From Gloeophyllum trabeum ATCC 11539 (taxonomy: Eukaryota > Basidiomycota > Agaricomycetes > Gloeophyllales > Gloeophyllaceae): a stretch of DNA of 64,000 nucleotides. The number at the start of each line of letters is the position of its first letter. Positions within the stretch are counted from its first letter, which is position 1. The notes below the pieces were generated by a model. That model saw only the letters and a list, made by a program, of their open reading frames with translations, was not told the origin of the DNA and made no database searches. Shown in pieces: positions 38,505 to 50,291 of the stretch. Both the position numbers and the translations under genes were made by a program. Location of the stretch: contig NW_006920419.1 of the NCBI RefSeq assembly GCF_000344685.1, positions 1,331,934-1,395,933 of the forward strand, in the 5' to 3' direction.

Positions 38505-38642
38505 TCGGCCATGCCTGCACCGATGATCATGAAGGACATACCGGCCGCGCCCTATCGCTGGTGTGCAACTCGAAGTACTTCCGCGAAGTCTCGAGACCTA
38601 TCCGCTTCACTGGCACGTCGCTGAACCTGGTGGGCGCCGCGT
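38505..38642 (+). pseudogene. Extra F-box fragment
   Basis: Reads gccatgcctgcaccgatgat through cgcgaagtctcgagacct, matching the F-box region of the copy 1 relic (about 22140-22260). It lies 5' of the main F-box relic of block copy 2. Only the core is present, without the DRLPxETW start. Confidence 0.55.
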
Positions 38643-38816
38643 AACGGAGTCCGTCACAAAAGATAACTAACCTGGCTCGCCTGCTGACCAGAGCAGGGGT
38701 ACCCCGACGTGGGTTGAGCAGTCGCAAGGTAAAGTGCAGCACTCTGTACCAGATATGGCATTTTTCTAATAATAACAGAATCTGTAAATCCATCTCATTG
38801 TGATTCCATGTCGGCT

Positions 38817-39812
38817 ATGGACCATCTTCCTCTTGAAGAACTGGCGGATGGTCTTCAGCCATGCCTGCACCGACCGGGGCAGCACCGGTCGTTCTCTGTC
38901 CCCACGTATGCAAGCACTTCCGCGAGGCCTCCAGACCGGTCGGCTTCACATCCCCGAAGTTGATGGGAGAGCGTCAGCGTCGTGCGTTCACCCGCATCCT
39001 TGCCCGAGAATCCGATATTCGTGTCTGATATCTCTTCCTCCGTGATGTTCGAGCAAGACGAACAGCCGCCGGGGACTGGGAGTGAGAGGGCGGGTGCGGC
39101 ATGGGACAGCGTCCTTGCGAACATTCTCCCGGAGGTTGAATCAACGCTCGAAGTCCTCTTCCTGAACATTCGACATAGATTCGAATTCTGCAACACTGCC
39201 CCATCCACCCTCCGTGCGCTAGAGGATATGAGAATCTATGGACGCACGAAACATATATCCCTGGTCCGGGTCCCGCGAGGTCCCGCGTTCGTAGCTGATG
39301 CCGTTGCCGCCTTCCTATCACTCAGCCATATCTTGGATCTGCAATATTAATCCGACAGAGCGTTCGATATGCTCGTGTCGTACGGCCCAACGCGGCCCAA
39401 CGGATAGCTTTCTTAAACGTGAATGAGTTTCCAAGGAGAGGCTTGGACAGCGGCGCTGGAGTCACGGCCGGGACCATTGCTGCCAAGATACGGGCGAGCG
39501 AGTTCGCCGCAGACTAGCGTCTCCGAGAGAATAATGACCAGGCTTTCTAAAAAATGGCCCATGCTATGTTTAGCACGAGGAGTCGCCTCTCGTATACAAG
39601 CAGTTCCCTTTGTACGCGCCGTCAGCAGAGCCTACTCCACCCATCCCTCCGGAAGCACCGCGCGCTGAACAAGGTCCGCGAGAAAGCCTATGATGACTGA
39701 CGGCCATCGATCGACGGAGTTCATGGGTAAACACGGATCTCGAGGAGTTGAAATTGACCATCCGGGAGCATGAAATCCTCACACATGTTCCAGTGTCAGC
39801 CGTGAGTTGGGG
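38817..39812 (+). pseudogene. F-box relic, block copy 2
   Basis: Counterpart of 22100-23106. It begins MDHLPLEELADGLQPCL because a small insertion shifted the frame inside the F-box; relatives read LPLETWRMVFSHACTD. Further downstream AWDSVLANILPEVESTLEVL and LRALEDMRIYGRT are recognisable in another frame. Several frame changes follow. Not functional. Confidence 0.65.
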
Positions 39813-39814
39813 GG

Positions 39815-40179
39815 TATAGCATCTGCCTGGACACGGCGCAGTGATAGTCTGCGGGAGTAACGCGGTCGACCAATGTGGATGGAAGGCGCCCAACTATGAT
39901 GTGCTGGGTGAGTCTATTCCCTAACGAAGCTGCCACGAGTGATTAGCCATAACCCCAACGCACCTCTCGTCTTTCCAGATGTCCTACTCTTCTTACTCAC
40001 GATCCTTGAGTGCCTGGAGTATGATGCGTCATTCACTCAAACTCCTACTGTGCCTTACGGGGTTTGTTCTCCTTTGTAAGCGAATGATTCCGTCCTGATG
40101 ATGTACATAGGTTTTCGCGTCTCAGGCAGCCTACGCATTTGTGGAAGAATATGTGCAGGAGTCCAACTCCACGGACTAA
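39815..40179 (+). CDS. Unidentified short exons, copy 2
   Basis: Counterpart of 23118-23472: PGHGAVIVCGSNAVDQCGWK, intron, then LTILECLEYDASFTQ, intron, VFASQAAYAFVEEYVQESNS ending TD-stop. Frame, splice sites and stop are kept. The family is unknown; no start was found. Confidence 0.3.
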
Positions 40180-40326
40180 GAAAACGCACCAATAAATGGA
40201 CAATCTCTACGTACAAATTGCAACACACCGTGCGGTATCCGGAGGAATCGTTGCTACGAATTGCTGCTGGCTGCATCTTGTCCAGCGGGTCGCGCAGTAA
40301 CCGGAAAGAAATAGTCGTGCTGGCCC

Positions 40327-41880
40327 CTACGCGCCACCACCACTCCTTTCCCACTTTTCCACCAACTCATGCAACTTGTCCGCCATCACCCACGCCGCGT
40401 CCCTATCATTCACATGCTTATCCACCTCAATCACCTCTACCGCCCTCCCTTTCTCCTTCAACCCCTTCTTCAACTCCTCCACGAGCGCACGATCCGCGTC
40501 CGGATCCCAAAACGGCCCGCCCGCGATATCAATCCCGGACCACCCGTGCTTCGGTATGACTACCGCGAGAGGGCCGTGGCCGACAGACAATCGGTCGGCC
40601 ATCGTGCACCCGATAGCCGCACATTCTTCCGCGGAGGTGCGCAGGAGGGTGATGCTCGGGTTGTGCTCGTGCAGCGTACGCGCGACATATTTCTCTGGGA
40701 CTGTCGAGCGCGGGCCGAAGTTGCACTGTTAATTGTGAGATGATATGAGAGGGGATGGAGGGAGAGGAGAACGGACCATATCGAGCGCGCCGAGGGACAC
40801 GACGTGCGGGATGCCCGCGTTCCCGGGGGCGGTCAGGCGCGTCGGCCCCGCCGAGAGGATCCCGCCGCACTGCTCATCCGCGAGCTCCGTCGTCGTCAGG
40901 TCCAGCACCGCATGGAACCACTGTCCACCCGTTCAGCTTTGCTCACCCACCTCTTGATCACCTCGCGCGCTCACCTTCTCCTCGACCAGCCGCTCCATCG
41001 TGCGCCCGCCCGCGCCCGTGCAGTGGAATACGACGGGCTCGTACAGGCGCCGCCCGGACGCATCGGTGAAGGACCGGAGGCGCTCGCAGGCGACGGTCAC
41101 GCCGGGGGTGGTGAGCCCGAACATCGTCACCGCAACCATATGCTTCGCGTCTCCCGACGCGGGCGTCGGCTGGTCTTTATACGCGTGCGCCATCCCCGTG
41201 AGCGCCGCGGCGGCGTTGGTGAGGATGCGCGCGGAGAGGACGTTCATCGACCCCGAGATATCCGCTTTCCGTGTGTGAGCATGCGCAGCGGGTAAGGGAG
41301 GGGCGGGATGGGAGGGAAGACGCACCAATAGAAGGCATCATGCAGATGTCGCTATCCCCCACATAATGACTGACATCCCCGCTCGCCATCGTGCTCACGC
41401 ACAGCTTCGGCAGCCCGACGCGCAGCGCGCGCAGCACCGCGCACGCGAGCGCGGTTGTCGTGCTCCCGCCCATTGCGAGCGCGCCGTGCAGCGAGTCCTG
41501 TTGGTGTGTCAGCGCGAGGGCGGTGGCGCCCGTGGTCATGTGCTCGAGCGCGGCGACGCGCGGGAGGGTGCGCAGGTGCGAGAGGGAGGTGCCTGCCGCG
41601 GAGCAGACGGCAGAGGGCGGGTGGGCAGCGTGTTTGGAAAGGGCGGTTTCGGTCTGGGTCATAATAGTTGGTCAGGGGTGCCGGAGCGCAGATGTAGTCA
41701 ACCAAGGGTCGATCTCGGAAGTGGGGTGCGCACCTGGATAGAGGTATCGATGATGACCACCTCACATCCCTTCGCCTCGAGTAGGTCCTTCACGAACGCG
41801 TACTCCGCTTCCTTAGTGTCGAGGAAGCCGATGAGGAGGACCTTCGGCTTCGCGCCGTCCGTGCTTGTAGATCTAGACAT
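40327..41880 (-). CDS. UPF0261 / Tm-1-like protein, copy 2
   Basis: Paralogue of 23619-25166 with the same five exons (exon 1 is 41734-41880). All family motifs listed for copy 1 are present. Exon 2 reads [20 protein letters not shown] where copy 1 has a diverged segment, and exon 1 ends VVIIDTSIQ rather than VFLIDASLQ. No lesion was found. The upstream region is interrupted by a 596 N gap and repeated after it. Confidence 0.83.
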
Positions 41881-41894
41881 GTACCTGGAGAGGA
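41459..41894. repeat. Gap-flanking repeat, left arm (copy 2)
   Basis: Appears base for base identical to 42491-42926 (offset 1032), with arms ending exactly at the run of N. It contains exon 1 and most of exon 2 of the UPF0261 gene. Confidence 0.85.
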
Positions 41895-42490
41895 NNNNNN
41901 NNNNNNNNNNNNNNNNNNNNNNNNNNNNNNNNNNNNNNNNNNNNNNNNNNNNNNNNNNNNNNNNNNNNNNNNNNNNNNNNNNNNNNNNNNNNNNNNNNNN
42001 NNNNNNNNNNNNNNNNNNNNNNNNNNNNNNNNNNNNNNNNNNNNNNNNNNNNNNNNNNNNNNNNNNNNNNNNNNNNNNNNNNNNNNNNNNNNNNNNNNNN
42101 NNNNNNNNNNNNNNNNNNNNNNNNNNNNNNNNNNNNNNNNNNNNNNNNNNNNNNNNNNNNNNNNNNNNNNNNNNNNNNNNNNNNNNNNNNNNNNNNNNNN
42201 NNNNNNNNNNNNNNNNNNNNNNNNNNNNNNNNNNNNNNNNNNNNNNNNNNNNNNNNNNNNNNNNNNNNNNNNNNNNNNNNNNNNNNNNNNNNNNNNNNNN
42301 NNNNNNNNNNNNNNNNNNNNNNNNNNNNNNNNNNNNNNNNNNNNNNNNNNNNNNNNNNNNNNNNNNNNNNNNNNNNNNNNNNNNNNNNNNNNNNNNNNNN
42401 NNNNNNNNNNNNNNNNNNNNNNNNNNNNNNNNNNNNNNNNNNNNNNNNNNNNNNNNNNNNNNNNNNNNNNNNNNNNNNNNNNNNNNNNNN
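41895..42490. other. Assembly gap (596 N)
   Basis: A run of 596 unknown bases between two identical 436 bp arms. Confidence 0.98.
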
Positions 42491-42926
42491 CGTGCTCCCG
42501 CCCATTGCGAGCGCGCCGTGCAGCGAGTCCTGTTGGTGTGTCAGCGCGAGGGCGGTGGCGCCCGTGGTCATGTGCTCGAGCGCGGCGACGCGCGGGAGGG
42601 TGCGCAGGTGCGAGAGGGAGGTGCCTGCCGCGGAGCAGACGGCAGAGGGCGGGTGGGCAGCGTGTTTGGAAAGGGCGGTTTCGGTCTGGGTCATAATAGT
42701 TGGTCAGGGGTGCCGGAGCGCAGATGTAGTCAACCAAGGGTCGATCTCGGAAGTGGGGTGCGCACCTGGATAGAGGTATCGATGATGACCACCTCACATC
42801 CCTTCGCCTCGAGTAGGTCCTTCACGAACGCGTACTCCGCTTCCTTAGTGTCGAGGAAGCCGATGAGGAGGACCTTCGGCTTCGCGCCGTCCGTGCTTGT
42901 AGATCTAGACATGTACCTGGAGAGGA
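42491..42926. repeat. Gap-flanking repeat, right arm (copy 2)
   Basis: Identical to 41459-41894, so the apparent extra 5' fragment of a UPF0261 gene here (42730-42912) is most likely the same exon seen twice. Confidence 0.8.
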
Positions 42927-43887
42927 TTGAGGAGCGCGAATAACAGCGGGGGTCGCCTCGAGCTCAGTGAGAGTAAATGCACGGTAGCGATGGAACCACC
43001 ACCGCTTCGACGTGCAAGTCAGGCGAGGTGGAGGGAAAGACGAGATGTGATATGCGGGATGTGAGTAGACGTCATATGTAGATTGCTTGTGAACAGAAGA
43101 TCGCCTGCGAATAGAAGGATGTGCGTCCAGCATAGATGACGCCTATATGCGGTGTCGAGCGAGTGGGGGGTCACAGGACCTATATGCGGTGCTGGCTGCT
43201 CACGGGACGCTATGAATAGCCAGTACCCAGGCCCTGATCGGTGTCCGGATAGATGGACGCAGCGAAATGGGTGTATGGGAATGTATGGGAGTCCTCAGCG
43301 AGCATATGGTGAGACTCTTTCCTTTCGTGATAAGGTAGATGCTGGAGGTAGTGGGGAGGCGCGCACCTGGATGGAGGTAAAAATTATGCACACTTCATGC
43401 ACCTTGGGCGCGAGCAGGTCTTGCACAAACGCGTACTATTCTCTTTCGTGTCGAGGAGGCCAATGGGGAGAACGCGCGGCTATGTCTCATTCTGCAGTCA
43501 CAGACGTGACGAGGAGATCGAGGCAGCTGTTGTTGGGAGCAGGGTATAAAAGCCGTTATATGCGCGCAGCTGGCAAGCGGTAGGAACGGAAGATCCTCTA
43601 AGCACAAGGCAAGTTAGAGCAAGAGAGCGTGCAGGATTACGACACCTGGATGCCGCCGACGGATAAATTCGCTCTACCACCCCTTCGCGCACCGTGGAGG
43701 ATAATACCAGACCACAAACGCGCACTTACAGAGCAGTTCAAACACGGACAGAAAACGGCGGGGGGACTGGGCAAGACATGGCTACCCAGATCGTCGACGT
43801 GGCATACGCAACCGAACTCGACAGCCATGTCATGCCAGTCCACCCGAAGCTCCAAGTTACCTACCCCACCCCCGTCCTCTCCTCATA

Positions 43888-44721
43888 CTATGTCTCTGTG
43901 CTAGCCCCCAGCCCGCGCTTCGCCCGCTCCACCCGCGCCTCCTCCTCGACCTCGCGCAGCGCGGCGTCCGCCCACCCCGCGAACCCGCGCTGCTCGTACG
44001 CGGCACGCAGCCGGGCCTCTGCTGCGACCCACGTCCATGGTTCTCCCGTAGCGTGCTCTGGTTGTGAGGGTGATGGTGAGGGTGCAGATGGGGAGGAATC
44101 GGAGTCGGAGTCGGGGTCGGGAAGCCGGTGCAAGCGCGCGGCGAGCCCGGGGAGGCGGAGGAGGAGCGTTTGGCGCATGTAGTCTGCGAACTCGCGAGTC
44201 TGTACCAAGAAATTAGTGATTAGTGAGCAGTGACGCGTGTGGATGTAGGCAGAGGATCCGATATGACACGTACATCTCGCACACCCGTGTACGCTTTGAC
44301 CCCCCACACGCCCGCCGCCGCGCACGTCGTCACGCCCAGCGTAGCGATCCCGAACGCCTTCAAGCCTTGCAGCGGCGCGTTGAACGCATCCGCCGGCACC
44401 TCAGCCGCTCGAGGATTCGGCTCGACAGGCCTGATGCGAGCGGGTTGGAGGCGGCCAGCGGCCTTCGCAGTTCTGCGCGCCGGCGGGGCGAGCTCAGCGA
44501 GCGATGCGCGGTGCCGCTTGAGGAGGTAGATGGGGAGGGCGAGGGCGGCGGTTGTTACTGCGAGCTGTGGATGATGAATGACGCTCAAGCGACGGGCGGG
44601 TGGCGGAGGGCTTGCTTACTAAAGAGACGGGCACCCAGCGGGGAAGCGGTTTCTTCTTCTCGTCGACAGTAGGATTACTGACAATTTGCGCAGATGTCGA
44701 GGCTGTGGGCGGCGAAGACAT
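43888..44721 (-). CDS. TMEM242-like membrane protein
   Basis: Three exons give a protein of about 230 residues. Exon 1: MSSPPTAST, then KKKPLPRWVPVSL. Exon 2 has a hydrophobic segment (LAVTTAALALPIYLLK) and a second one (FGIATLGVTTCAAAGVWGVK) leading into YTGVRD. Exon 3 starts TREFADYMRQTLLLRLPG. The second hydrophobic segment followed by a VxxxxxFxxxMxxxLP pattern resembles TMEM242, a mitochondrial inner-membrane factor linked to ATP synthase assembly. The C-terminal charged region (WADAALREVEEEARVERAKR) looks like a helix. The resemblance is modest, so the name is tentative. It is divergent from RPL14. Confidence 0.5.
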
Positions 44722-45081
44722 GGTTGTATAATGTAGATGTATGAATCACCCGTTGGCTTTTGCTTCGGGAGCGGATAGAGAAAGAAACTAGATACTGTTA
44801 TGAGCGGTAGGCTGAAAAAAAAACTAGCTAGCAGCCGTAGCAAGATACCCTTCGAACCAGCGCCGCCCAGCGAGTAACAGAGCCAAATTGCAAGTGACAA
44901 GTCGGACTTGCGGCAAAATCGTCGAGAGGACCTCGCGGCACTACGCAGCCACCTCGAGCTGCCACGTGCGCCGCCTCCCAGCGGGCCTTCCAAACTTAGC
45001 CAAATAACCTCCACAACGCAAAGTTATCGACGCAGGCGACGGCGACGACGGCCATAGACCTCAAGACTCCCAGCAACTAAC
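44722..45081. promoter_or_regulatory. Divergent promoter TMEM242-like/RPL14
   Basis: 360 bases separate two start codons pointing away from each other. The RPL14-proximal half contains the stretch duplicated at 28480-28609. No TATA box is obvious near the RPL14 start. Confidence 0.5.
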
Positions 45082-45812
45082 ATGTCGGTGAGTACCGTGC
45101 CCTTTGCTGTGTGTCTATGTGGAAGATGGGTGGAATGGGAAGGGTAGGGAAGGGTGGATGCGCGTAGGGAAGGTTGGATGCAGGGCAAGTGTGGGCAGGG
45201 TAGGGCACGTATGGGAGAGTCGGGCGGTCCTTTGTTTGCGGAGTACTGGAAGCGACGGGACGGGATGGAATGCTGACGCCGCTCTCGTTCGTAGAGCCAA
45301 CAACCATCAGTCTTCAAGCGCTTCGTCGAGGTCGGCCGGGGTATGTGCGCCGCTTACACCCCCCTCCATCCGGATACTAACGTTACCTTTGCAGTCGTCC
45401 TCCTCAACTCGGGCCCGCACGCAGGGCAGATCGCCGTCATTGCTGAGATCATCGACCACAACCGGGTGCGTCCCCCTCCCCTTGTCTCCCTGTCCCCACT
45501 GACCCCTTCCCCCAGGCAATCATCGATGGCCCCCTGACCAACGTCCCGCGCCAGTCCTTCCCCTACCGCCACCTGACGCTCACGCCGCTCGTGCTCACGA
45601 AGCTCCCTCGCGGCGCGGGCACGGGCGTCATCCGCAAGCAGCTCGAGAAGGAAGCGACGCTCGACAAGTGGGCGAACTCCGCGTGGGCGAAGAAGCGCGC
45701 CGCGGTGCAGAAGCGCCGCACCCTGAGCGATTTCGAGCGGTTCAAGGTGATGCTGCTGAAGAAGAGCAGACGCGATGTGGTGCGCAAGGCGGTGAAGAAG
45801 GCGGCGGCATGA
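45082..45812 (+). CDS. RPL14: 60S ribosomal protein L14 (eL14)
   Basis: A structural protein of the large ribosomal subunit. Four exons: exon 1 is only ATG TCG, followed by a gtgagt intron, an arrangement common in ribosomal protein genes. Then SQQPSVFKRFVEVGR, VVLLNSGPHAGQIAVIAEII and AIIDGPLTNVPRQSFPYRHL, ending in KKSRRDVVRKAVKKAAA. The spliced length is about 140 residues, normal for eL14. It is intact, and it marks the right boundary of the segmental duplication. Confidence 0.93.
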
Positions 45813-46271
45813 GCGCGTGTGGGAGTGGTGGGGATGCCTCGGTGTGAGGGGACGCTGAGGAGAGGGGAGGGGGGCTGCACGCTGCAGTACGCAAAAACTG
45901 CTGGGACCTAGGGTTCGTTCTCGCTACATACGCATATTCGCTGTGTCACTATTCGCATTTGGCCCATGCTATCTTATGAACATGCCATGCTCCATGCCTG
46001 CTCGGGCACTCATTGTCCCCGAGGCTGGATTGTGAGCGACTCGATATGATCGTGATATTGGTATCAACTGCATCCATGTCCACTTGGAACACGGCAAGGT
46101 GTTTCTGTAACTGTCGCGCACATTTCTGAACCCGAGATTGACGATGAGTGCTCCTCATAATCGTATGGGCAGGGTACTTCGCCAACTATATTACGCGGTC
46201 GGGACAAAATGAAGGGCGTTGAGTGACTTCGGGTGCGGTGTTGCAGTGGTAAAGGAAGAAACCACCCAAGA
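45813..46271. other. Intergenic spacer
   Basis: About 460 bases between RPL14 and the tRNA gene; no coding or RNA feature was recognised. A fragment gtgttgcagtggtaa near 46240 resembles a tRNA D-arm but has no matching partner arms. Confidence 0.4.
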
Positions 46272-46342
46272 TGCATTAAGCGAGAATCGAACTCGCGGCC
46301 AGTCGATGGCAACGACTGAGGTTACCACTACCCCATTAATGC
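46272..46342 (-). tRNA. tRNA-Gly (GCC)
   Basis: The minus strand folds as a cloverleaf: acceptor GCATTAA pairs with TTAATGC, the D-arm contains GGTAGTGGTAACC, the anticodon stem AGTCG/CGACT closes the loop TTGCCAT (anticodon GCC), and the T-arm is GCGAG-TTCGATT-CTCGC. The discriminator is A. No intron. Confidence 0.9.
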
Positions 46343-46799
46343 TCGACTGATTGCCCTTCTGGACGTATACGAGATAAGCGCAATTGCTGTGGCCTCACGC
46401 CTTGAGATATATCATCCCAAGACATACTTCCTAACAACCTAGATCTACATACGCATGGGAGGTGACTGCGCCATGCATTCTCTGTGGGATTGGGGACCCC
46501 CGGACTGACTGTAGATTCCCCGGGCCACATACTTGCGATATCCTTGGCGGGTATGTCGATTGCTTACATTCAGGCGATATTCTCTTGGGCGATTCCGACG
46601 CGGTACATTCTTCGATGACTTTGTCCGGTTCTGCCACCACTGATGGCGCCCACATTCGCTGAGTTCAAACTCCCCGCGCCAGATCTCGATACATAACCTC
46701 TTTCGAGGCCTCTGCTCCCTCCATTCCTTGGCGGAGACCTGGAGGCCACATGAAAGAAGCTGCAGTGCGCCTTCTATCAGGAAGTTACTGTGGCACTCG
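46343..46799. other. Intergenic, no gene supported
   Basis: No gene was recognised. Both strands have medium-length open frames (for example 46445-46828 minus), but none shows a domain. Confidence 0.35.
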
Positions 46800-47540
46800 G
46801 TCGTTGGTGCCTCTGTGCAATGTGGCATGCCGGGTATACCGGGCAGTTGCCTGCGTGCTATCCTGATTTCTGACGGAGCCCTATCTATCGCAATGCCGGA
46901 GAGCTACGATGCTGATTTGTTTCTCCTTGACGTTCGGTATCTGGTCGTTCTAGAGATTCGCGCGACGGAGTCGCATGATATAGACACAGGCCTCTCGTTT
47001 GCACTCGGTGCTAGCGAAACAGATTGCAGGCAACATACTTTCCTGGAGTACTAGTACTCACTTGGTACGCCTGTGGACGGGCAAGCTCAGGATATCCGTC
47101 TCAGTCTCTTACTCCTACAGCTTTGAGCACCGCCGCCGACTTCTCCTTGGCAAGATACAACGCCGCATGAACAGGCGACCCAACGACTTCTATCAGACAT
47201 CAGGTCCGTTTCTAGTCATTGGTACACCCATGCAACACCCATGTGTCTAGAATATGTTTGCCCGACGGACTGCCCTATCTATCGCACTGCGCCACAGACC
47301 TGGATCAAACCTGCATAGATGTCAATGTTGACCTTGTTCCCCAAGAGCATTCTGTACGCCCCGGACGCCGCAAGTACCGAACCACAGTCGATGATGCTGG
47401 GAAAGGAAGTATCTTCCTGTCATGCACCATAATTCGGGCCCTGCGACGTCCGCGTCGCGCCTGCCCCTGGTGCTCAAGCACGTCAATCTACCTCGGGCAA
47501 CAGCAGGTGGTAAACCGATGCTGCAGGTGGCCCGCACCCA
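46800..47540 (-). pseudogene. Possible decayed ankyrin-repeat gene
   Basis: On the minus strand, fragments in different frames resemble fungal ankyrin repeats: GSVLAASGAYRMLLGNKVNI followed by DIYAGL, and GSPVHAALYLAKEKSAAVLK. Related spaced motifs recur (gcgatagatagggc appears twice, near 46880 and 47275, as in duplicated repeats). Stops interrupt every frame. The reading is weak. Confidence 0.25.
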
Positions 47541-47679
47541 GGCTCGCTATCTCCTCACGCGGCTTCCCGCCGGATCATAGCACCTCTGCATACGAGCACG
47601 CTTAAAAGCAGACCTCGCGGGGCGAGGACGGCAGGCGCTCACCCACCTCTCGCCCTCTTCCCCGCAGCAGGACCTCGCC

Positions 47680-50049
47680 ATGTTCGCATTCAAGAAGCTG
47701 CTCGCCTCGACGATCCTCGCGGTCGTCTGCGCCTCGGGCGCGCTCGCCGCGCCGTGGGACGCGTCCGCCAAGTACGCGACGCACCGCGTCCGCGAGGTGA
47801 CGCGCGACCTCAAGCTCGAGACGTTCCACCCCGAGTCTACGTACGAGGTACGCATTATATACACCCCCTCTGCTCAATGTGATCTGCGGTTTGCGGTGCT
47901 GATGAAACGTGGAGACCTTTGGTGCAGGGATTGATCACCCTCTATCCAAGCGCGCGGACGCGGGCTTCGAGGACGCGGCGGTCGAGTTCGTCGCGGAGAA
48001 GCTGAGCGTCCCGGCCGACCAGGTTTCGTACAAGTCGGGCTATGAGGGGGACGCGCACACCGTCGCATACGTCAAGCAGCACCATGTAAGATTCAGTATC
48101 TCGACGTTGGTGTCTTTTATGTCGTGTTGACGTGCGTACTCGTGTAGGAAGGAGTGCCCTTCGCGAACGCCGTCGCGAATGTCGCGTTCAACAAGGACAA
48201 CAAGGTCGTGGCGTTCGGGTCTTCCTTCGTGAAGCCATGTGAGTTATCTCGTTATTATGTGCGCTGTCTCATCTAACCCCGTCTGCCAGCTACGATCGCG
48301 GCCTCGACACCGGCCATCTCCGTCGACGAGGCCATCGCGAAAGCAGAGGCAGCTCTGGGCGGCAAGTACAACAACTGGCCCGCATCGCTGGAGTACCTCG
48401 CCCAGGCCGACGGGTCCGCCGCGCTCACGCACGTCGTGCAAATCCAGAACGAAGGCACCGGTGCGTGGTACGAGGCGTTCGTCGACGCGCACTCCGGGGA
48501 GGTCCTCTCCGTGACGGACTTTGTCGCCAAGGCGTCGGTAGGTCTTCGTGATAGCCGTGTGGCGCGTGTCGTGCTGAGCGGCGCGTGTAGTACAAGGTCG
48601 TGCCGATTCAGGAAGAGGACCTGACGGAGGGGTTCCAGACCCTGACTGACCCCCAAAACACCGCTTCGTCGCCCTTCGGCTGGCACAGCGACGGTACCAC
48701 CAGCACGACTGTAACTGCGTACGCTCCTTTCCCCAGCTCTATTAAACAAAGGATATCAGAACTGAATCGATTGGTGCAGCGGTAACAACGTAATCACCTA
48801 CAAGGGCAGCACGAGCGGTACCGCCTCGCAGAGCTCCTCGGGTCTCAACTTTATCTACACGCAGAACCCGAACCAAGCGCCGACCGCCTCCGCGAACCTC
48901 AACGCCGCCAAGGTGAACGCGTTCTACGTCGTTAACACGATGCACGACATCTGGTACCAGTACGGCTTCACGGAGAAGGCGTACAACTTCCAGAACAACA
49001 ACAACGGCAAGGGCGGCGCGGGGAACGATCGCGTGACGGTGTCTGTACAGGACTCGGCGGGGACGGATAATGCGGATTTCTCGACTCCCGCGGAGTAGGT
49101 TTCGTGTTTCGACCGTGGTGTTGGCGTTCTGACTGATTCGTTCTGCGAAGCGGGCAATCTGGACACATGAGAATGTTCCTCTGGGACTACACCAACGTAA
49201 GCACGGTCCCAACTGGCGTAGAAACGTCGCGTGCTCATTCCTTGGCCTTCCTAGCCCGAACGTGATGGTGCACTCGAGAACGACATCGTCGTCCACGAGA
49301 ACACACATGGGCTCACGAACCGTCTGACCGGCGGCGGTACCGGCCGCTGCCTGCAGACCACCGAGGCTGGTGGCATGGGTGAGGGATGGTCGGACGCCAT
49401 GGCTGAATGGACGGAGCACAGCGACTCGTCCGTGCCCGACTATGTGATGGCTACCTACGTCACCAACGACGGGGCAGGGATCAGAAACTATCCCTATTCC
49501 ACATCTGCGTCAGTGGTCCCTGCCACGCTTTCTCTGAATACGGGAATTCAGTGATTGTCCTGTAGGTCCACCAACCCGTTGAGGTACTCGAGTATTAAGA
49601 GCCTCAACGAGGTCCACAGTACGTAGAGTATTCTCGCCAATCTCGACTGATCGCTCTGGCTGACGGCATTCCCTAGATATTGGAGAGGTTTGGGCAAACA
49701 TGCTCCACAACGTCTACGCAGCTTTAGTCTCAGCCCATGGATACTCGAACACAGCTAGGACCGACGCTAGTGGCACTGCCGGAAACAACATCTTCCTGCA
49801 TCTCTTCATCGATGCTTTGGCTCTACAGCCTTGCAACCCTACTTGTGTGTCTTTCTCACCTCTCCAGCTTATGCTTGCATACTGATTAGAGCCACAGTCC
49901 TGACCGCCCGTGACGCTTGGATCCAGGCGGACGCCAACCGCTACGGCGGAGCCAACAAGTGTATACTCTGGAAGGCCTTTGCCAGCCGTGGGCTGGGCGT
50001 CAATGCAAAGAGCTATACCGACGATTCTTCCGTTCCTTCCGGGTGCTAG
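47680..50049 (+). CDS. Fungalysin, secreted M36 metallopeptidase
   Basis: Extracellular zinc peptidase that degrades proteins outside the cell. A signal peptide is visible (FKKLLASTILAVVCASGALA). It is followed by the FTP propeptide region (TYETFGAGIDHPLSKRADAG, EFVAEKLSVPADQVSYKSGY, WYEAFVDAHSGEVLSVTDFV). In the catalytic domain the zinc motif HENTH (HExxH) lies in ENDIVVHENTHGLTNRLTGG, the third ligand region is GMGEGWSDAMAEW, and the end is NRYGGANKCILWKAFASRGL. About nine introns join in frame, giving some 590 residues, the usual length. The second exon starts ACCTTTGGTGCAGGG. No defect was seen. Confidence 0.92.
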
Positions 50050-50291
50050 AGGTTGGATAGATGATGACACTCCGATTGGGAATTGATAGGCTATTTGTCG
50101 GTAAATGGGTCATATAAGGGAAACAAAAGTGTATTCACTACTCAATTTGATTGAATGGATTGTACGAGTGGCGTACCCGAACAAAGACCATGACATCAGT
50201 GCGAGGCTCCCCTTCTGACTTCCCGAAGATAAAAGCAGATATTGACGGTTTATCATGCCCTTTATCGAGGAATGGCCGTCAGCCCGTAACG

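Larger units (their letters stand above)
29141..45038. repeat. Tandem segmental duplication, copy 2
   Basis: Same order as 18624-28609, interrupted by a 5936 bp Plavaka element (32298-38233) and by about 1 kb of gap and gap-flanking repeat (41459-42926). It runs directly into the RPL14 coding region, so it preserves the ancestral right end of the unit. Confidence 0.85.

Noticed and set aside
42730..42912. Third UPF0261 gene start
   Set aside because: Identical to 41698-41880; best explained as the same exon repeated around an assembly gap.
41366..42943. 525-codon plus-strand frame across the N-gap
   Set aside because: It crosses 596 unknown bases, lies antisense to the UPF0261 gene, and contains the same flank twice.
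46236..46260. Second tRNA next to tRNA-Gly
   Set aside because: Only a D-arm-like gcagtggtaa is present; the other arms are missing.
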